Positions 9,418 to 17,163 of a stretch of DNA of 64,000 nucleotides are shown in pieces (positions within the stretch are counted from its first letter, which is position 1; each line of letters starts with the position of its first letter). The position numbers were made by a program, and so were the translations under genes. Under the pieces are notes generated by a model. It worked only from the letters and a program-made list of their open reading frames with translations. It did no database searches and was not told the DNA's origin. The stretch comes from Ammoniphilus oxalaticus (GTDB lineage Bacteria; Bacillota; Bacilli; Aneurinibacillales; RAOX-1): the NCBI RefSeq assembly GCF_003609605.1, contig NZ_MCHY01000013.1:62001-126000 (forward strand), given 5' to 3'.

Positions 9418-9603
9418 TTATCCCAACGGATTTACTTGGGAGATAAAATCTTTCGCCTTTTTCTGAACGAACTCAAAAACCTTGCGTTGTTCTTCCGTAA
9501 TTTCTCCATGCTCTTGCTCAAATTCTTGTTCTATCGTCTGCATATATTTCGGCAGCGCGTCTCCGACCGTCTCCAACAATGTTTGAATCATAGATAAATC
9601 CAC
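9418..9603 (-). CDS. Small acidic hypothetical protein
   Basis: A 61-residue, helical, Glu/Gln-rich protein starting with GTG behind a strong GAGGTGG ribosome site and ended by its own terminator, so it is probably expressed. No family was recognised. It has no membrane segment or cysteine. The middle (EQEFEQEHGEITEEQRK) could form a short coiled coil. Confidence 0.65.
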   Translation of the reverse strand: MDLSMIQTLLETVGDALPKYMQTIEQEFEQEHGEITEEQRKVFEFVQKKAKDFISQVNPLG

Positions 9604-9760
9604 GATAATCCCACCTCAATTTTTAATCTCAACAAGCTATTTCTTACATGATACTATAACACTTCTAATGAATGTTTATCCAGTTCGAAAACATCTACAT
9701 AAAAATCGTTTTATGAAGGAAATAATGATGTAGAGGAAGTAAGAAAGGAGGATGCCAGCA

Positions 9761-9967
9761 ATGGATAAATTTGCTATTCAATATAGCCCTACTGGGGATT
9801 TACTTGATATGGAAGGTTATTTAGCCGCTCCAGACTGGATTGATAAGGATGTCCTCACCTTTGACAGTGAAGCGGAAGCAGAAAGTTATTTATATGACCA
9901 GCTGTTCGGAACAGACGGTCAGGGACTGGATCATGAGGTCATTTCTTATCACGATACTCTTCATTAG
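9761..9967 (+). CDS. Small acidic hypothetical protein
   Basis: A 68-residue protein. ATG at 9761 lies 9 bases after a full AAGGAGG; an in-frame ATG at 9752 is too close to that site. The product is acidic, soluble and cysteine-free with no recognised domain. It shares a bidirectional terminator with the convergent DUF423 gene. Confidence 0.7.
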   Translation: MDKFAIQYSPTGDLLDMEGYLAAPDWIDKDVLTFDSEAEAESYLYDQLFGTDGQGLDHEVISYHDTLH

Positions 9968-10006
9968 TCCATTAACTAACTCCCACCTTTCGGGATATTT
10001 AAACAT

Positions 10007-10043
10007 AAAAAAACAGGAGAAACAAATCGTTCCTCCTGTTTTT
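10007..10043. terminator. Bidirectional terminator
   Basis: AAAAACAGGAG / CTCCTGTTTTT inverted repeat with a 12-base loop between two converging genes. Confidence 0.85.
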
Positions 10044-10071
10044 GACAAAATGGGTCATCAGATGGCTGCGC

Positions 10072-10443
10072 TTATGCTTTCAGAGCAGCGATCGCTAACA
10101 GTAACCAACCGATAATAAAGGCGACCCCTCCAAACGGGGTGATTGCGCCTAACATTCGGATTCCAGTCATACTTAAAGCATACAAACTTCCTGAAAAAAT
10201 AATGATACCAATAAACAATAACCAACCCGACCATGCAACAAGTGAGGTTCCCTGGAATTTTTCTGAAAAAATCGCAATGAGCAAAATGCCAACAGCGTGG
10301 ATCATATGATACTGAACACCTGTTTGATAAATTTCCAACAAATCAGCTGAAAGTTTTTCCTTCAAACCATGCGCTCCGAATGCCCCCAACGCCACTGAAA
10401 TAAGCATATTCAAACTACCGATTAAGACAAAAATTTTATTCAT
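10072..10443 (-). CDS. DUF423 family membrane protein (YwdK-like)
   Basis: A 123-residue protein with four membrane segments and the DUF423 signature: ALGAFGAHGL near residue 17, YHMIHAVGIL, and the Gly/Pro-rich loop ITPFGGVAFIIGW. ATG at 10443 follows GGGGTGAGAAG; the longer upstream frame lacks a ribosome site. The family is widespread and of unknown function. Confidence 0.88.
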   Translation of the reverse strand: MNKIFVLIGSLNMLISVALGAFGAHGLKEKLSADLLEIYQTGVQYHMIHAVGILLIAIFSEKFQGTSLVAWSGWLLFIGIIIFSGSLYALSMTGIRMLGAITPFGGVAFIIGWLLLAIAALKA

Positions 10444-10538
10444 CTTCTCACCCCTATCATCCCTAAAAACTTTCATCCATATCATACCATGCCAAATTCT
10501 TATCCTGCTATACCCCCGTGTTCTAAACAGGCCCATCG

Positions 10539-10615
10539 TTATCCCCAAAGTTATCAACAATCACATCCACATACCCACAAGTAACTAACATCTTATAAAC
10601 ACTTCATGTGTATAA
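10539..10615. other. Group of four DnaA-box-like 9-mers
   Basis: Between the DUF423 and UPF0316 genes lie TTATCCCCA (10539-10547), TTATCAACA (10551-10559), TTATAAACA (10593-10601) and TGTGTATAA (10607-10615, the reverse complement of TTATACACA). Each is one base from the TTATCCACA consensus except TTATAAACA, which differs by two. Binding is not shown. Confidence 0.35.
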
Positions 10616-10684
10616 CTCTAATTCTATATTTGGCAAAGACAATTAACTATGATACGATTCCTGATGGGAAGGGGGATTTTCTCC

Positions 10685-11203
10685 ATGGATGGTATTGGAA
10701 TCATACTTACCATAATTGTAATCAACATTATCTATGTTTCCCTGTTTACCATTAGGCTCATTTTCGTTATGAAGGGCCAACGCGTACTCGCCTCTGTTAT
10801 AAGCACGGTTGAAGTATTCATTTATTTAATGGGGTTAAATATTGCGTTAGCTAATATCGATAAACCAATAAATTTACTCGCCTACTGTTTAGGATGGGGT
10901 TCAGGCGTTTATTTAGGAAGTAAAATTGAAGAGTGGTTAGCATTGGGCTACACAACATTCCAAATTGTCGTCGATTCCACCGAAGGCAGCTTAGCGGAAA
11001 CGTTGCGCCAAGAAGGATTTGGCGTCACCAGCTGGTTTGCGGAAGGGCGTCAAGGCGGACGCTTGGTCATGCTTGTCTTAGTAAAACGCAGCAATGAAAA
11101 GAAGCTTTTGAAGACGCTAGAAGAACTCGCGCCAAGAGCCTTTACGATCTCTTATGACCCGCGGTATTTTCGCGGCGGATTTTGGGCTAAGCGATTACGC
11201 TAA
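10685..11203 (+). CDS. UPF0316 / DUF2179 membrane protein
   Basis: A 172-residue protein with three N-terminal membrane segments (DUF5698 part, about residues 1-85) followed by a DUF2179 alpha/beta domain with REEGFGVT- and GRQGGRLVMLVLVKR-like segments. ATG at 10685 follows AAGGGGGAT; the frame extends 12 codons further upstream without a ribosome site. DUF2179 domains are thought to bind small ligands; the specific role of UPF0316 proteins is unknown. Confidence 0.85.
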   Translation: MDGIGIILTIIVINIIYVSLFTIRLIFVMKGQRVLASVISTVEVFIYLMGLNIALANIDKPINLLAYCLGWGSGVYLGSKIEEWLALGYTTFQIVVDSTEGSLAETLRQEGFGVTSWFAEGRQGGRLVMLVLVKRSNEKKLLKTLEELAPRAFTISYDPRYFRGGFWAKRLR

Positions 11204-11307
11204 TCCGATCCGATCAACTGCGTCATTTCATGAAAAGTTCCATTCAACTCGGGCATACTATGGCATGTCTTCCTAATTAGCATGGAGGATAAAAAGGGGG
11301 GATCTTC

Positions 11308-11571
11308 ATGACTGAGCAGCTGGACACGACTGTTGAAAAACAGCCTGTAATCATCAAACCGCCGCAAGAAGGTGAGCTACTCCCAACTGAAACATGGGAA
11401 TGTGTATCTGATTTGTGTAACGGATGGATGAGAAAAGAGTATTCTTTCGACTCTTCGCCAGCATGTCCTTTGTGTCAATCTCACATGAGTAGCGGTACCC
11501 GAATGATTCCCGAATTAAGCAGAATATTTCGCAAAAGCGGGATCCGATTCGGCCGTGGAAATCCGCATTAA
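11308..11571 (+). CDS. YdjO-like cold-inducible zinc-ribbon protein
   Basis: An 87-residue protein with two metal-binding half sites, TWECVSDLCNGWMRK near residue 32 and PACPLC near residue 52, spaced as in B. subtilis YdjO (a small cold-induced protein). The four cysteines could hold zinc. ATG at 11308 follows AAGGGGGGAT. Upstream, GCATACTAT with a TGAAAA box 17 bases before it resembles a SigG/SigE-type sporulation promoter, which is inference only. A strong terminator follows. Confidence 0.75.
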   Translation: MTEQLDTTVEKQPVIIKPPQEGELLPTETWECVSDLCNGWMRKEYSFDSSPACPLCQSHMSSGTRMIPELSRIFRKSGIRFGRGNPH

Positions 11572-11577
11572 TTCCCT

Positions 11578-11617
11578 AAAGGACCATAAAAGGAGAACCC
11601 TTTTATGGTCCTTTTTA
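11578..11617 (+). terminator. Strong terminator after the YdjO-like gene
   Basis: Perfect 16-base stem (11578-11593 with 11599-11614) around a 5-base loop, right arm ending in a T run. Confidence 0.9.
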
Positions 11618-11697
11618 TCTGAATGTATATATATTCAGATTCTTTGCAAACTATCTCATGGGACTCTACGCCCTAATACGATTCGGGAGGATCCAAA

Positions 11698-12009
11698 ATG
11701 AAAAAGAAATGGACTACCATTTTTGCATTAACCGCTTTATGCTTATCAACTATGGCTTTCACACCCCCTGAGATTGGCCATGCCGCCGTAGATCAACAAC
11801 TTACCGCACAAAAAACAATTAGCAAGGAAGAAGCAAAAGAAATTGCGCAGAAACAAGTAAAAGGACGCGTACTTTACGTGGATTTGGATCGAGACGATGG
11901 GGTTCTGAAATACGAGGTCATCATTTTAACAGATAAAGATCAAGTGTACGAAGTAGAAATTAACGCCAATACAGGCCAAGTAATCAAGGTCGAGCAAGAA
12001 AACGACTAA
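11698..12009 (+). CDS. Secreted PepSY-domain protein
   Basis: A 103-residue exported protein: signal peptide with a KKK start and hydrophobic core (residues 1-30, likely cleaved after GHAA), then one PepSY domain beginning ISKEEAKEIAQKQVKG and ending with the INANTGQVIKVE beta strand pair. PepSY domains are thought to inhibit proteases or modulate cell-envelope proteins. Single-gene unit with an AGGAGG-like site before ATG. Confidence 0.85.
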   Translation: MKKKWTTIFALTALCLSTMAFTPPEIGHAAVDQQLTAQKTISKEEAKEIAQKQVKGRVLYVDLDRDDGVLKYEVIILTDKDQVYEVEINANTGQVIKVEQEND

Positions 12010-12025
12010 TTTAAAAATCATGCGT

Positions 12026-12060
12026 AAAGAGGAGTAAGGAAATCGATCCTGCTTCTCTTT
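12026..12060 (+). terminator. Imperfect hairpin after the PepSY gene
   Basis: AAAGAGGAGTAAGGA pairs with TCCTGCTTCTCTTT with mismatches; T run is short. Confidence 0.5.
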
Positions 12061-12140
12061 ATCGCCATTTAAGTCCACTAATGGTTTTCAACCATTTATT
12101 GATTTGCTAGACTCCCAAACAAGCGCGCGCGCTATATTCT

Positions 12141-12149
12141 CATAGAATA
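12141..12149 (+). promoter_or_regulatory. Sporulation-type -10 element upstream of the crystallin-like gene
   Basis: CATAGAATA fits the mother-cell (SigE/SigK) -10 pattern, 26 bases before the start codon. No convincing -35 was found at the usual distance, so this is weak. Confidence 0.3.
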
Positions 12150-12174
12150 ATAGCAAAAGGGAGGATGATATAAA

Positions 12175-12522
12175 ATGGCAAAGAAAAAACAACACCGCGT
12201 GTTCCCCGTCCTTAGATTGTTTTCCGAAGAAAACTATAGAGGCAGAAGCGTCACAGTTCGAGGCGCTGTCGCTGTACGCGATTTAGAACGACGTTTCGAC
12301 ACCGATAGTCTCCGCTTCTTCTCTACCAATCCAAATGCCACACTCGTCATTTTCTCAGAAAAAAACTTCCACGGATCCTTTAGAATCATCAGAGGCAACC
12401 GAAACATCAGAAACATCGATGACATGGAATCATTTGTCATGGCAAACTTCCACATTTCCGAAGCGCAAGTACGTCGCCTGCAACGGACTGGTAGATTGCC
12501 GCGCTTCTTCAGAGTATTTTAA
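12175..12522 (+). CDS. Beta/gamma-crystallin-like protein
   Basis: A 115-residue very basic protein (many Arg/Lys) with two Greek-key-like motifs: RLFSEENYRGRSVTVRG near residue 14 and IFSEKNFHGSFRIIRG near residue 58, each with the aromatic-(x4)-aromatic-x-Gly pattern of beta/gamma crystallins and separated by a DSLRFFS motif. In bacteria such domains often bind calcium and occur in spore or surface proteins (Myxococcus protein S). No signal peptide is present. Placement among coat-like genes and a CATAGAATA -10 suggest a sporulation role, which is inference. Confidence 0.65.
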   Translation: MAKKKQHRVFPVLRLFSEENYRGRSVTVRGAVAVRDLERRFDTDSLRFFSTNPNATLVIFSEKNFHGSFRIIRGNRNIRNIDDMESFVMANFHISEAQVRRLQRTGRLPRFFRVF

Positions 12523-12536
12523 GAGGCAACGATAGA

Positions 12537-12581
12537 AAAGAGTGGCGCGTCGACATAAATTGACCCGCTACTCTTTTTTTG
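12537..12581 (+). terminator. Terminator after the crystallin-like gene
   Basis: AGAGTGGCG pairs with CGCTACTCT (one G-T pair) and is followed by seven T. Confidence 0.75.
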
Positions 12582-12599
12582 TTCAGTTATTCCTTCCTG

Positions 12600-12691
12600 T
12601 TATCCACAGAACGCGGCTGATTATCCACAATGCTAACACAAATCAAATGCGATATTTTCAATCGGAATCACCTTTTATGAACTTATCCACA
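12600..12691 (+). other. Cluster of three perfect DnaA boxes
   Basis: TTATCCACA occurs exactly at 12600-12608, 12621-12629 and 12683-12691, all in the same orientation. Spacings of 21 and 62 bp are close to 2 and 6 helical turns. No dnaA, dnaN or other origin gene is nearby, so this is more likely a DnaA-titration or regulatory cluster than oriC. The surrounding 455-bp gap (12523-12977) holds this cluster, one terminator and a possible SigK promoter, and otherwise nothing recognised. Confidence 0.6.
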
Positions 12692-12919
12692 GGTTGACAG
12701 GAAATAAAGATACGAAATAAATTCATAAGCCAATCAGCGCGCGGGAATAGTTGACGAAAGTCCATCTATTTCGATCGATAGGCCAGATTGACTCTATTTA
12801 GATGTCAAAAGTCCACTTAACTCAGCCCCCGATGAATCGCAGGGCTTAGATTCCTGATCAGTTCCATCAAGCGCCAACGCGCGCGTTCATCCCCGGGTAT
12901 TTTCTCCCATAGCAAAAGC

Positions 12920-12946
12920 ACACTTTTATAACCACGACATACACTA
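12920..12946 (+). promoter_or_regulatory. Possible SigK promoter of the cupin coat-like gene
   Basis: AC at 12920 and CATACACTA at 12938-12946 (16-base spacer) match the SigK pattern AC-N16/17-CATAnnnTA. The position is 32 bases before the start codon. Confidence 0.45.
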
Positions 12947-12977
12947 AGGTCATAAGCCTATGAAAGGATGATTCTTT

Positions 12978-13574
12978 TTGTATAATCCGTATAGACCCTA
13001 TCCATACCCTTATCCAGTTGCTCCTTCCCCATATGTTTACCCGATCCAACCTCAATCATATTGGGCAAATCCATATGGCCTGCAGTATCTCCCATGTTCC
13101 CATCACACCTCAACAGAGTCATGGAACGAATCTTCAAGATCTGAATCGATTCCTACTTTAAGGGATTATGGACCTAATCCATTTACAATCAATATTAATC
13201 AAGCCGCAAAACAAAACGATACGTATCGGACTGCTATTTGGACGGGCGAACATCTTCAGGTAACATTGATGAGTATTAACGTAGGAGATGATATCGGTTT
13301 AGAAATACACCCGACAACAGATCAATTCCTTCGCGTTGAAGATGGGCAAGGTCTTGTGCAAATGGGAAAAAACAAAGATCGATTGGATTTTCAAAGACAA
13401 GTTCGTGATGACTCCGCGATTATGGTCCCCGCCGGCACATGGCACAACGTAATTAATACAGGAAATAAACCGCTAAAATTATATACCATTTACGCGCCGC
13501 CACATCATCCACGCGGTACAGTCCAACGAACAAAAGCAGAGGCGGAAGCAGCAGAAAACCACCACAACTACTAA
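12978..13574 (+). CDS. Cupin-domain protein with Pro/Tyr-rich N-terminus, probable spore coat component
   Basis: A 198-residue protein starting at TTG (GAAAGGATG upstream). Residues 1-40 are a Tyr/Pro repeat region (YRPYPYPYPVAP and similar) typical of spore coat proteins. Residues about 85-170 form a single cupin: the metal-binding set IGLEIHPTTDQFLRVEDGQG supplies His, Glu-like and Gly positions and PAGTWHNVINTGNKPLKLY is the second cupin motif. The tail is Glu/Ala/His-rich. The SigK-like promoter and N-terminus point to late mother-cell expression. Enzymatic activity is unknown. Confidence 0.75.
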   Translation: MYNPYRPYPYPYPVAPSPYVYPIQPQSYWANPYGLQYLPCSHHTSTESWNESSRSESIPTLRDYGPNPFTININQAAKQNDTYRTAIWTGEHLQVTLMSINVGDDIGLEIHPTTDQFLRVEDGQGLVQMGKNKDRLDFQRQVRDDSAIMVPAGTWHNVINTGNKPLKLYTIYAPPHHPRGTVQRTKAEAEAAENHHNY

Positions 13575-13595
13575 CTAATCTAGTCGAAAAAAAAT

Positions 13596-13644
13596 AGGCT
13601 GTCTGAAAAGTTCAAGTATCACGAACTTTCCAGACAGCCTTTTT
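13596..13644 (+). terminator. Strong terminator after the cupin gene
   Basis: Long stem AGGCTGTCTG.. pairing with ..CAGACAGCCT, extended by GAAAAGTTC / GAACTTTC, and a T run. Confidence 0.85.
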
Positions 13645-13779
13645 GTTAAAAACAGTATGAATGCCATCTAAGTCGATCGATTATTTAAAGTTCCCTTTCA
13701 CCCATGCTTAAGCCATGCTTAGAAACACAGCGATCCCCTTTTCTCATTAGACCACGCGGTTTTACGAGATGAACTTGAT

Positions 13780-14007
13780 TTATGTCGTTTTGGAAGAGAG
13801 ATGTGGATTAAGTTCCTCAAGAGCCTGATTAAGCTCTGTTCGATAGGTTCCATTATAAGGGAAGGCTTGTAACAACGTATCTAGTTGAATAATTTTACAA
13901 AGTAAAGCAGTGATTTCCTCGCCATTCTCCATTTTAGCTGCTAGATGCTTACTCACTGATTCCTTAATATCAATTACAGGTTGACTATGAGTTCTATACA
14001 TAGGCAT
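13780..14007 (-). CDS. Small hypothetical protein
   Basis: A 75-residue soluble protein. ATG at 14007 lies 9 bases after GAGGGGG; a TTG start at 14025 would overlap that site. No domain was recognised. The region downstream to the terminator at 13644 and upstream to 14257 shows no other clear gene. Confidence 0.55.
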   Translation of the reverse strand: MPMYRTHSQPVIDIKESVSKHLAAKMENGEEITALLCKIIQLDTLLQAFPYNGTYRTELNQALEELNPHLSSKTT

Positions 14008-14257
14008 ATTTAAAAACCCCCTCAACTTTTTTAGTCGTTTTAAATGTGGATCCCCTAAACTTTATCAGGAGACGTGAAGCGGTCCCTTATAAAGAGGAAT
14101 ATTCGCTTGCTTGGCTGTAAGAAGATATAAATATGATCGGTCCCTCGTTTATTTTTTAATTGAGATCGATTGGCATAGCCACCTCTACTATACCATACCA
14201 GGTAAATCTTTGGAATAGAGGATTCTGATACTGGATCGGTATCCACGAGCGCTGTCG

Positions 14258-15175
14258 TTATTTTTTTATTAATCCCTTAAGGACAAACGCGACATTGGCT
14301 GGGCGTTCCGCAAGTCTGCGCATAAAGTAACCGTACCAGTCATTCCCAAAAGGCACATAAACCCTCATCGTATACCCTTCTTTGGCAAGCATTAATTGTG
14401 TCTGCGTTCGAATCCCGTAAAGCATTTGAAATTCGAACTGATCGCGAGAATATCCGAATTGTTTCTCCAGCTCTTTTACATAGGCGATGATCTGATCGTC
14501 ATGAGTCGCAATGGCTGTATAGACACCGCTCTTTAATTGCAAGGCAATTAATTTTTTAAAATTTTCGTCGACATCCGCCTTATTCGGAAAAGCCACTTTT
14601 GGCGATTCCTTATATGCTCCTTTGACGAGCCGCAAATTTACACGGTCTCTGCCCAACGCGCGTACATCTTGTTCACTTTTATACAAGTAAGCTTGGATTG
14701 CCGTACCTACATTCCGGTATTTAATTCGCAGTTCCCGCAAAAGTTCTAATGTCATCTGATTGTGGGCATAGTCCTCCATATCAATCCGAACAAAGTTGTG
14801 GTGTTTGCTCGCCATCTCTAAAATTTTGGTCATGTTGTTCATGCACAGTTGTTCACTGATATCGAGGCCAAGCTGCGTCAGTTTTAAAGAGAGATTGCAG
14901 TCCACTTCCGACGCGGCCATCGCCTCTAATGTTCGAATGCAGTCGTCTGTCGCCTGCTGCGCCTCTTCTTCGGAAAAAATAAACTCGCCTAGATGGTCCA
15001 ATGTGCATACTAAACCTTGCTCGTTCAACTTTTTTACCGTAGCAATCGCTTCTTCGATCGTCTGGCCCGCTACTACACGATGCGCGCCAAACCTCAGCCC
15101 CCACCTTTTGGCCATCTTGTTTAACATCCGATTCGATGATAAGGCTAAAAAGAAATTTTTGAATAGGGCTTCCAC
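14258..15175 (-). CDS. putB: Proline dehydrogenase
   Basis: FAD-dependent first enzyme of proline catabolism (proline to pyrroline-5-carboxylate). The 305-residue monofunctional Gram-positive form shows LDHLGEF, LSLKLTQLGLD, VRIDMEDYAH, RLVKGAYKE, IATHDDQII, FQMLYGIR, RVYVPFGNDWYGYFMRRLAERPAN: the terminal R-R-L-x-E-R-P-x-N motif binds the substrate carboxylate. GTG at 15175 has GGAGG about 13 bases upstream, a long spacing. Its partner, the P5C dehydrogenase, lies at 49270-50817 rather than next door. Confidence 0.93.
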   Translation of the reverse strand: MEALFKNFFLALSSNRMLNKMAKRWGLRFGAHRVVAGQTIEEAIATVKKLNEQGLVCTLDHLGEFIFSEEEAQQATDDCIRTLEAMAASEVDCNLSLKLTQLGLDISEQLCMNNMTKILEMASKHHNFVRIDMEDYAHNQMTLELLRELRIKYRNVGTAIQAYLYKSEQDVRALGRDRVNLRLVKGAYKESPKVAFPNKADVDENFKKLIALQLKSGVYTAIATHDDQIIAYVKELEKQFGYSRDQFEFQMLYGIRTQTQLMLAKEGYTMRVYVPFGNDWYGYFMRRLAERPANVAFVLKGLIKK

Positions 15176-15344
15176 CGGAAATCACCATCCTCCATTTTCA
15201 GATTAGTTAATTCCAGCTCTGTCTATTTCTCCACACGTTTTGGCTTGTTTCTAACTGTTATTCCTTAAGTTACTACAATATTTCTCAACGTTTTTCTGAT
15301 ACAATCATACTAATGAAACTGTAAGAGAACGGGGGCGTTATCAG

Positions 15345-15725
15345 ATGTCAAAAGCCGCGGATATTACAACACTAGAATTAATTGCGGCTGTTCACCAAGT
15401 TACCGTAATGGATCAATCTGTTTATGAACTACTGGTAGAACGATTACATAGGCAAGTTGTTCATTTTGAGTGGGTTGGTCTTTATTTATTGCATGATAAT
15501 CAATATAAGCTGACGGCTTCAGCTGGAGACCAAACGCCCGATTCACTGGCGCGCAAATCGATTCTTCAAGTTCCAATTAGCAGTTCCAGCGGGGAGTTAT
15601 ACGGAAAATTAACTGTGACGAACAGCCGCGCGATCGCTTTTGATGACTCTGATTTCACTTCAATTGAGGCGCTCGCCGTCGAAATCGGACTGAAAATCGA
15701 GAGTTTAACAGAACAGAAAAATTAA
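15345..15725 (+). CDS. Small GAF-domain protein
   Basis: A 126-residue stand-alone GAF domain (FEWVGLYLLHDNQYKLTASAG core, then VPISSSSGELYGKLTVTNS). It resembles the YtsP/free-methionine-sulfoxide-reductase group but is shorter and has no cysteine, so that redox activity is not expected. A regulatory ligand-binding role is possible. ATG at 15345 follows a GGGGGCG site at good spacing. The YlaF-like gene begins 56 bases downstream. Confidence 0.75.
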   Translation: MSKAADITTLELIAAVHQVTVMDQSVYELLVERLHRQVVHFEWVGLYLLHDNQYKLTASAGDQTPDSLARKSILQVPISSSSGELYGKLTVTNSRAIAFDDSDFTSIEALAVEIGLKIESLTEQKN

Positions 15726-15781
15726 GTATCGCCTGCTCCCTTCCATATTCTGTGATATAATGCATGTGAGGTGAGCCTGTC

Positions 15782-15952
15782 ATGACTCAGTGGAAAAAGA
15801 TATCACTCGTTATTGCCATAGTGACTACTTTATTTTTAAGTGGAATCGGTATTTTTATTGCTGAAGCGAACTTGGCGGGTATTTTAATTTGTGTGTTTGG
15901 CGCTGTGGTGACACCGGGCCTTGGTTTTATGTTTAGAAAGAGATTAAACTAA
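15782..15952 (+). CDS. YlaF-like small membrane protein (DUF5325)
   Basis: A 56-residue protein with two membrane helices (residues 5-27 and 29-49), a GIGIFIAEA turn and a basic end MFRKRLN, like B. subtilis YlaF/DUF5325. ATG at 15782 has GAGGTGA upstream. The gene is short and easily missed. Function unknown. A perfect hairpin follows. Confidence 0.65.
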   Translation: MTQWKKISLVIAIVTTLFLSGIGIFIAEANLAGILICVFGAVVTPGLGFMFRKRLN

Positions 15953-15961
15953 ATCAAACGT

Positions 15962-16010
15962 AAAATAGTCCCGATACAGTCCCTTTGCGATAGACAAGGG
16001 ACTATTTTAT
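15962..16010 (+). terminator. Terminator after the YlaF-like gene
   Basis: Perfect 11-base stem AAAATAGTCCC / GGGACTATTTT (15962-15972 and 15998-16008) with A/T flanks. Confidence 0.8.
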
Positions 16011-16098
16011 TTTTATACAAATCGTTCTTCTTTCTCTCACAAATCTAGCAAGTAGAGTTAACCATTTACTAGTCTTCTCATACGAAAGAAGGTTCAAC

Positions 16099-17043
16099 AT
16101 GATCACTAAAAACACCTGGATTAACGGAATAAAAAGTGGATTACGGACAACGTGGCAACTAGGGAAAATCGTGTTTCCGATTACATTGGTCGTCACGATC
16201 CTGCAACATACCCCTTTGCTTGAGCTCATTGTGTCCTTCTTTGCTCCGATTATGAAGTGGTTTGGCTTACCCGGCGACGCGGCGATCGCCTTGACACTCG
16301 GAAACTTACTGAATCTATATGCGGGGATCGGAGCCATTTTGACCATGGACTTGACCGTCAAAGAAGTTTTTATTTTATCGGTTATGCTCAGCTTCTCACA
16401 CTCCTTGCCGATTGAAACGGCTGTTGCCTCTAAAATTGGGGTCAAAGCGTGGCTGATGGCATTGATTCGGTTGTCGCTCGCCTTTGTGTCGGCCCTGCTC
16501 ATTAACTGGTTATGGAAAGGTGGGCAAACGATGGCCCAATACGGCATGATGCCAGGAAAACAAGCGCCAGAAATCGATCGCTGGAGTGATATCGCGCTAA
16601 GTGGGATTCAAACATCCCTATGGGGCATCCTGCAAATCGCGGCCATCATCATCCCGCTTATGATCGCAATCGAATTGTTAAAAGATATTCGAGCCCTTCC
16701 ATACTTAGCGAAAGCATTGACACCTCTCACTCGCCTGTTGGGAGTTTCTGAAAAGACATCGTTTACCTTAATGGCGGGACTCACTTTTGGTCTGGTGTCC
16801 GGGGCGGGGGTTATGATTCAAGCAGCGCAAGAAGAAGATCTCTCTAAGCGAGACCTCTATCTGATCTCCATCTTTTTAGTCGCTTGTCATGCGGTGGTGG
16901 AAGATACGCTGATCTTTATCCCGCTTGGGGTTAATATTTTACCGCTATTTCTAATTCGGTTCATTGTCGCCCTGATCATTACGATCCTGGTCGCAAACAT
17001 CTGGAAGAAGATTGAAGATAACAATGCGCAACGGGCCGCATAA
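16099..17043 (+). CDS. Nucleoside-recognition (Gate) domain membrane protein, YvoD-like
   Basis: A 314-residue membrane protein with about eight to nine helices arranged as two Gate/nucleoside-recognition repeats (about residues 15-130 and 160-300); Gly-rich pore-like stretches LTLGNLLNLYAGIGA and TFGLVSGAGVMIQAA occur at corresponding places. Relatives include YvoD, SpmA/SpmB and FeoB gates. The transported solute is unknown. Single-gene unit closed by a strong terminator. Confidence 0.82.
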   Translation: MITKNTWINGIKSGLRTTWQLGKIVFPITLVVTILQHTPLLELIVSFFAPIMKWFGLPGDAAIALTLGNLLNLYAGIGAILTMDLTVKEVFILSVMLSFSHSLPIETAVASKIGVKAWLMALIRLSLAFVSALLINWLWKGGQTMAQYGMMPGKQAPEIDRWSDIALSGIQTSLWGILQIAAIIIPLMIAIELLKDIRALPYLAKALTPLTRLLGVSEKTSFTLMAGLTFGLVSGAGVMIQAAQEEDLSKRDLYLISIFLVACHAVVEDTLIFIPLGVNILPLFLIRFIVALIITILVANIWKKIEDNNAQRAA

Positions 17044-17049
17044 AACAAC

Positions 17050-17092
17050 AAAGCCATGGAATGAAACACATTCCATGGCTTTAGTCACTTTT
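17050..17092 (+). terminator. Terminator after the Gate-domain gene
   Basis: Perfect 13-base stem AAAGCCATGGAAT / ATTCCATGGCTTT around a 7-base loop, followed by a T-rich stretch. Confidence 0.85.
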
Positions 17093-17163
17093 TACCAGAA
17101 GGATTCCACTATTCATCCGTAGAATACATTGCAGGATGAATTGAAAAAGGAGTTTTGGGTCAA

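Noticed and set aside
12121-12132. Alternating GC run as a special structure
   Set aside because: Only about ten bases of alternating GC; similar short runs are common across this window.
12600-12691. DnaA boxes as the chromosomal origin
   Set aside because: No dnaA, dnaN, rpmH or AT-rich unwinding element in the vicinity; a regulatory cluster is more likely.
14055-14246. 63-codon minus-strand frame with GTG start upstream of the proline dehydrogenase stop
   Set aside because: No ribosome site and no recognisable family; left out as a gene although a remnant cannot be excluded.
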